From an uncultured Oscillospiraceae bacterium (GTDB taxonomy: Bacteria; Bacillota; Clostridia; Oscillospirales; Acutalibacteraceae): DNA of 9,163 nt. The DNA lies in NCBI GenBank assembly GCA_900544515.1, contig UQVI01000072.1, positions 1 to 9,163 on the forward strand. Reading direction: 5' to 3'. A program made the position numbers and the translations under genes. Shown here in pieces: positions 6,884 through 9,163 of the stretch (position 1 is its first letter; each line of letters starts with the position of its first letter). The notes beneath the pieces were generated by a model. It saw nothing but the letters and a program-made list of their open reading frames with translations. It searched no databases and was not told where the DNA came from.

Positions 6884-8137
6884 TTATTCGTACAAAGGAT
6901 ACTTAGCACAAATTTCAGCAACGCCGTTTGTGATTTCATCCTTCTTGTTATCAAAGTCAGTTACTGCAAGATAAATATACTCTGCAATCTTATCCATATC
7001 CTCAGTATTAAGACCTCTTGTTGTAGCAGCAGGAGTACCGATACGAACACCTGATGTAACAAATGGTGAAAGAGGCTCGTTCGGAACAGTGTTCTTGTTC
7101 AATGTAATATGAACCTCGTCAAGTCTGTGCTCCAGCTCTTTACCTGTAACATCTGTACCGCGAAGGTCAAGCAGGCAAAGATGATTGTCTGTACCGCCTG
7201 AAACGAGATTGAGACCTCTCTTTGTAAGTCCGTCAGCAAGTGCCTTTGCATTGTCAATGACTCTCTGCTGATATTCCTTGAATTCCGGCTTAAGAGCCTC
7301 ACCGAAGCAAACTGCCTTACCTGCGATTACGTGCATAAGTGGACCACCCTGTGTGCCCGGAAATACTGCTGAATTCAGCTTTCTTGCAAGATACTCGTTA
7401 TTGCAGAGGATAAGACCGCCGCGAGGACCGCGAAGGGTTTTATGAGTTGTTGTTGTTACAACATCAGCATATGGAATCGGTGACTGATGAAGACCTGCAG
7501 CAACAAGACCTGCAATGTGAGCCATATCAACCATAAACATTGCACCGTTTGCGTGTGCAATATCAGCCATTGTCTTAAAATCAATCTCTCTCGGATAAGC
7601 AGATGCACCTGCAACGACAAGCTTAGGCTTAACTCTGTTAACCTGCTTTGCAAATTCCTTAAGATCAATATATCCCTCATCATCAACGCCGTAAGGCACA
7701 AAGTTAAAATACTTACCGCTGATATTAGCAGGTGAACCGTGTGTAAGGTGACCGCCGTTATCAAGGCTCATACCCATTACTGTATCACCCGGCTGAAGAA
7801 GAGCAAGATAAACTGCTGTATTAGCCTGAGCGCCTGAGTGTGGCTGAACATTTGCATAATTACAGCCGAAAAGCTCACAAGCTCTTTTAATTGCAATTTC
7901 TTCAACAATATCAACAAACTGGCAGCCGCCGTAATATCTTTTTGCTGGGAGACCCTCAGCGTACTTATTTGTAAGCACGGAGCCCATAGCAGCCATAACC
8001 TGAGGTGAAACAAGATTCTCAGAAGCGATAAGCTCAATATTCTCTCTCTGACGCTTAAGCTCAAGAGCCATTGCATCAGCTACCTCACTGTCCGTTTCTG
8101 CAACCTTTGCGATTGAATCATAATAATCAGGAAACAT
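6884..8137 (-). CDS. glyA: Serine hydroxymethyltransferase
   Basis: PLP enzyme that interconverts serine plus tetrahydrofolate with glycine plus 5,10-methylene-tetrahydrofolate, supplying one-carbon units for purines, thymidylate and methionine. The 417-residue product has the full family length. Signatures: ELIASENLVS (35-44), YAEGLPAKRYYGG (59-71), VQPHSGAQAN (97-106), VDMAHIAGLVAAG (203-215), and the cofactor lysine K233 in TTTTHKTLRGPRGG. Also seen are FPGTQGGP (259-266) and RIGTPAATTRG (365-375), whose arginine should bind the substrate carboxylate. No catalytic residue appears missing. The ATG has GGAGG about 8 bases upstream in a clean context. It is the first gene of the minus-strand series and reads from the divergent region shared with yebC; its stop is 3 bases from the next start. 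The leader is too short for a glycine riboswitch. Pairing glyA with surface-polymer genes is probably expression sharing rather than shared chemistry. Confidence 0.98.
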   Translation of the reverse strand: MFPDYYDSIAKVAETDSEVADAMALELKRQRENIELIASENLVSPQVMAAMGSVLTNKYAEGLPAKRYYGGCQFVDIVEEIAIKRACELFGCNYANVQPHSGAQANTAVYLALLQPGDTVMGMSLDNGGHLTHGSPANISGKYFNFVPYGVDDEGYIDLKEFAKQVNRVKPKLVVAGASAYPREIDFKTMADIAHANGAMFMVDMAHIAGLVAAGLHQSPIPYADVVTTTTHKTLRGPRGGLILCNNEYLARKLNSAVFPGTQGGPLMHVIAGKAVCFGEALKPEFKEYQQRVIDNAKALADGLTKRGLNLVSGGTDNHLCLLDLRGTDVTGKELEHRLDEVHITLNKNTVPNEPLSPFVTSGVRIGTPAATTRGLNTEDMDKIAEYIYLAVTDFDNKKDEITNGVAEICAKYPLYE

Positions 8138-8175
8138 TTTTTAATCCTCCAAAATATTCAAAATTATACGGATAT

Positions 8176-8204
8176 ATAATAACATAAATAACTTTAATAT
8201 ACAA
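8176..8204 (-). promoter_or_regulatory. Candidate glyA promoter, extended -10 type
   Basis: Reading the minus strand, TTGTAT (8204-8199) is followed by a 17-base spacer and TATTAT (8181-8176). TG sits one base before the -10, giving TGTTATTAT, an extended -10. The start would fall near 8169 and leave a leader of about 30 bases before the glyA ATG. A second option is the perfect TATAAT at 8168-8163, whose -35 at 17 bases (TTATTT) is poor. This is pattern-based, in very AT-rich DNA where chance matches are common. Confidence 0.5.
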
Positions 8205-8219
8205 TACTAATTTTAATAC

Positions 8220-8248
8220 TTGAAAGATAGTATATTATGTGATAAAAT
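8220..8248 (+). promoter_or_regulatory. Candidate yebC promoter (sigma-A type)
   Basis: TTGAAA (8220-8225), a 17-base spacer and TAAAAT (8243-8248) make a near-consensus housekeeping promoter. The start would be near 8255, about 20 bases before the yebC ATG, leaving just enough room for the AAAGGAG ribosome binding site (8261-8267). It sits back to back with the glyA candidate, with the two -35 boxes 15 bases apart. Confidence 0.65.
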
Positions 8249-8274
8249 CTTTATGTTAAAAAAGGAGTGATACT

Positions 8275-9018
8275 ATGAGCGGACATAATAAATGGAGCAC
8301 CATTAAAAGAAAAAAGGGTGCAAACGACGCAGCAAGAGCAAAAGTATTTACAAAAATCGGAAGAGAGCTTGCAGTAGCAGTTAAGAACGGCGGACCTGAT
8401 CCAAACAACAATGCTAAGCTCCGTGATGTTATCGCAAAGGCAAAGCAGAACAATGTACCGAATGATAATATTGACAGAATGCTGAAAAAGGCTGCCGGCG
8501 AGGGTGACAGCACAAACTATGAAGAAATCGTATACGAAGGATACGGCCCTTCAGGCGTTGCAGTTGTTGTTGAAACACTTACCGACAACAGAAACAGAAC
8601 TGCATCTGAGGTACGCCATTACTTTGATAAGGCAGGCGGAAATATGGGTACACCGGGCTCGGTTACCTTTATGTTCGGCAAAGAGGGTGTTATCATCATC
8701 GAGAAAGAGGATGTTGACGCCGATACACTTATGATGGATGCACTTGAGGCAGGTGCAACGGATTTCCTGACTGATGATGAGGATATTTTTGAAATCAGAA
8801 CCGAAGCAAATGATGTGGGTGCAATCCGTGACGACCTTGAGGCAAAGGGCTACAGCATTGTATCTTCAGAGCCTGCATATATCCCACAGACTTATACCAG
8901 ACTTGAATCCGAAGATGATATGAAAGCTATGTCAAAGATGATTGATATGTTTGAGGAAAACGACGACGTTCAGAACATCTGGCATAACTGGGAAAATGAG
9001 GACGAGTACGAGGGCTAA
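8275..9018 (+). CDS. yebC: YebC/TACO1-family translation factor
   Basis: The 247-residue product is a full-length YebC/PmpR/TACO1-family protein. The hallmark N-terminus MSGHNKWSTIKRKKGANDA leads into the basic helical domain (about 1-75). VYEGYGPSGVAVVVETLTDN (87-106) with NRNRT, and GGNMGTPGSVTFMF (121-134), mark the central domains. The acidic tail contains DDVQNIWHNWE (230-240). The family was long annotated as a transcriptional regulator, and some members do bind promoter DNA. More recent work on YebC and mitochondrial TACO1 supports a ribosome-associated role in easing stalling at proline-rich stretches; which applies here is not shown. The start is clear: AAAGGAG lies 7 bases before the ATG, just downstream of a near-consensus promoter. 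It diverges from glyA, with no partner gene in the window (no ruvC/ruvA beside it). A terminator-like hairpin follows about 100 bases after the stop, so it is probably monocistronic. Confidence 0.96.
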   Translation: MSGHNKWSTIKRKKGANDAARAKVFTKIGRELAVAVKNGGPDPNNNAKLRDVIAKAKQNNVPNDNIDRMLKKAAGEGDSTNYEEIVYEGYGPSGVAVVVETLTDNRNRTASEVRHYFDKAGGNMGTPGSVTFMFGKEGVIIIEKEDVDADTLMMDALEAGATDFLTDDEDIFEIRTEANDVGAIRDDLEAKGYSIVSSEPAYIPQTYTRLESEDDMKAMSKMIDMFEENDDVQNIWHNWENEDEYEG

Positions 9019-9038
9019 AATAAATATGCACAGAAAAA

Positions 9039-9063
9039 GCGTTGCAGCTTAAAGCTGAGGCGC
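9039..9063 (+). other. Imperfect hairpin downstream of yebC
   Basis: GCG (9039-9041) and CAGCT (9045-9049) pair with AGCTG (9053-9057) and CGC (9061-9063) around a 3-base TAA loop. The intervening TTG and AGG can form two G-U wobbles and one G-A mismatch, giving an 11-position imperfect stem. No T-run follows, so it is not a terminator by itself. It may be part of a dispersed intergenic repeat or a 3' end stabilising structure. Support is structural only. Confidence 0.35.
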
Positions 9064-9116
9064 GATAACGAAGTGTTGCTTAAAATCATCATCTTTTCAG
9101 CTATAATTGCGTTAAA

Positions 9117-9148
9117 AAATACCATAAGGCATCAGCCTTATGGTATTT
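9117..9148 (+). terminator. Strong hairpin, probable yebC transcription terminator
   Basis: A perfect 14-bp inverted repeat, AAATACCATAAGGC (9117-9130) and GCCTTATGGTATTT (9135-9148), encloses a 4-base ATCA loop. An A-run (9114-9119) leads into the stem, as in bidirectional terminators. The expected T-run on the far side would begin with the TTT at 9146-9148, but adapter sequence starts at 9149 and removes the rest. Terminator function is therefore inferred from the stem and A-tract. Confidence 0.75.
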
Positions 9149-9163
9149 CTGTCTCTTATACAC
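9149..9163. other. Sequencing adapter remnant (Nextera mosaic end), not genomic
   Basis: CTGTCTCTTATACAC matches the first 15 bases of the 19-base Tn5/Nextera mosaic-end sequence that appears on read-through past an insert end. A 15-base exact match at the very edge of a sequence is very unlikely by chance. Treat genomic sequence as ending at 9148. Confidence 0.93.

Noticed and set aside
7456..7764. A 102-codon minus-strand frame, leucine/serine rich, inside glyA.
   Set aside because: It is a shifted frame of a fully conserved glyA; its composition follows from glyA codons.
9117..9148. The perfect palindrome at the contig edge as a fold-back assembly artefact.
   Set aside because: The 4-base loop, leading A-run and position after a gene stop fit a natural terminator, and the inverted repeat covers only 14 bp rather than a longer mirrored stretch.

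Overview
The window looks like the end of a draft-assembly contig from a low-to-moderate-GC Gram-positive bacterium. Gut-type Clostridia (Ruminococcaceae/Oscillospiraceae-like) fit best. This rests on strong GGAGG-type ribosome binding sites, AT-rich sigma-A-type promoters, a TTG start, protein sequences that read as clostridial TrpRS, SHMT and YebC, and teichoic-acid-type glycerophosphotransferases. The genus is inference; there is no rRNA or other marker here. The last 15 bases match the start of the Nextera transposon mosaic-end adapter, so genomic sequence probably stops at 9148.

Layout. Five genes lie head to tail on the minus strand, in transcription order: glyA (serine hydroxymethyltransferase, 6884-8137); a 373-residue CDP-glycerol glycerophosphotransferase-family protein (5759-6880); a 1118-residue protein with two such transferase units (2362-5718, TTG start); a class I/II PLP aminotransferase (1160-2350); and trpS (62-1075). 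The gaps are 3, 40, 11 and 84 bases, so the first four probably form one transcription unit. trpS is either the distal member or separately expressed. The 84-base gap before trpS holds a strong GC-rich hairpin that looks like a dispersed intergenic repeat. The 61 bases left of trpS show only a weak AT-rich inverted repeat.

glyA and the plus-strand gene yebC (8275-9018, YebC/TACO1 translation factor) diverge from a 137-base AT-rich region with back-to-back promoter candidates. After yebC come 130 bases holding an imperfect hairpin and a strong 14-bp terminator-like hairpin, cut off by the adapter.

How the genes fit together. glyA makes glycine and one-carbon units, trpS charges tRNA-Trp, and yebC assists translation; all are housekeeping. 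The unusual part is the pair of glycerophosphotransferase-family genes, three catalytic units in all, sitting between glyA and an amino-acid aminotransferase. They probably build a glycerol-phosphate or related polyol-phosphate polymer on the cell surface. No CDP-glycerol synthesis gene, linkage-unit gene or exporter is visible, so any such pathway must be completed elsewhere. I found no CRISPR array, tRNA, rRNA, insertion sequence or phage gene, and nothing that amounts to a demonstrably new system. The double transferase with its unassigned middle region is the best candidate for novelty.
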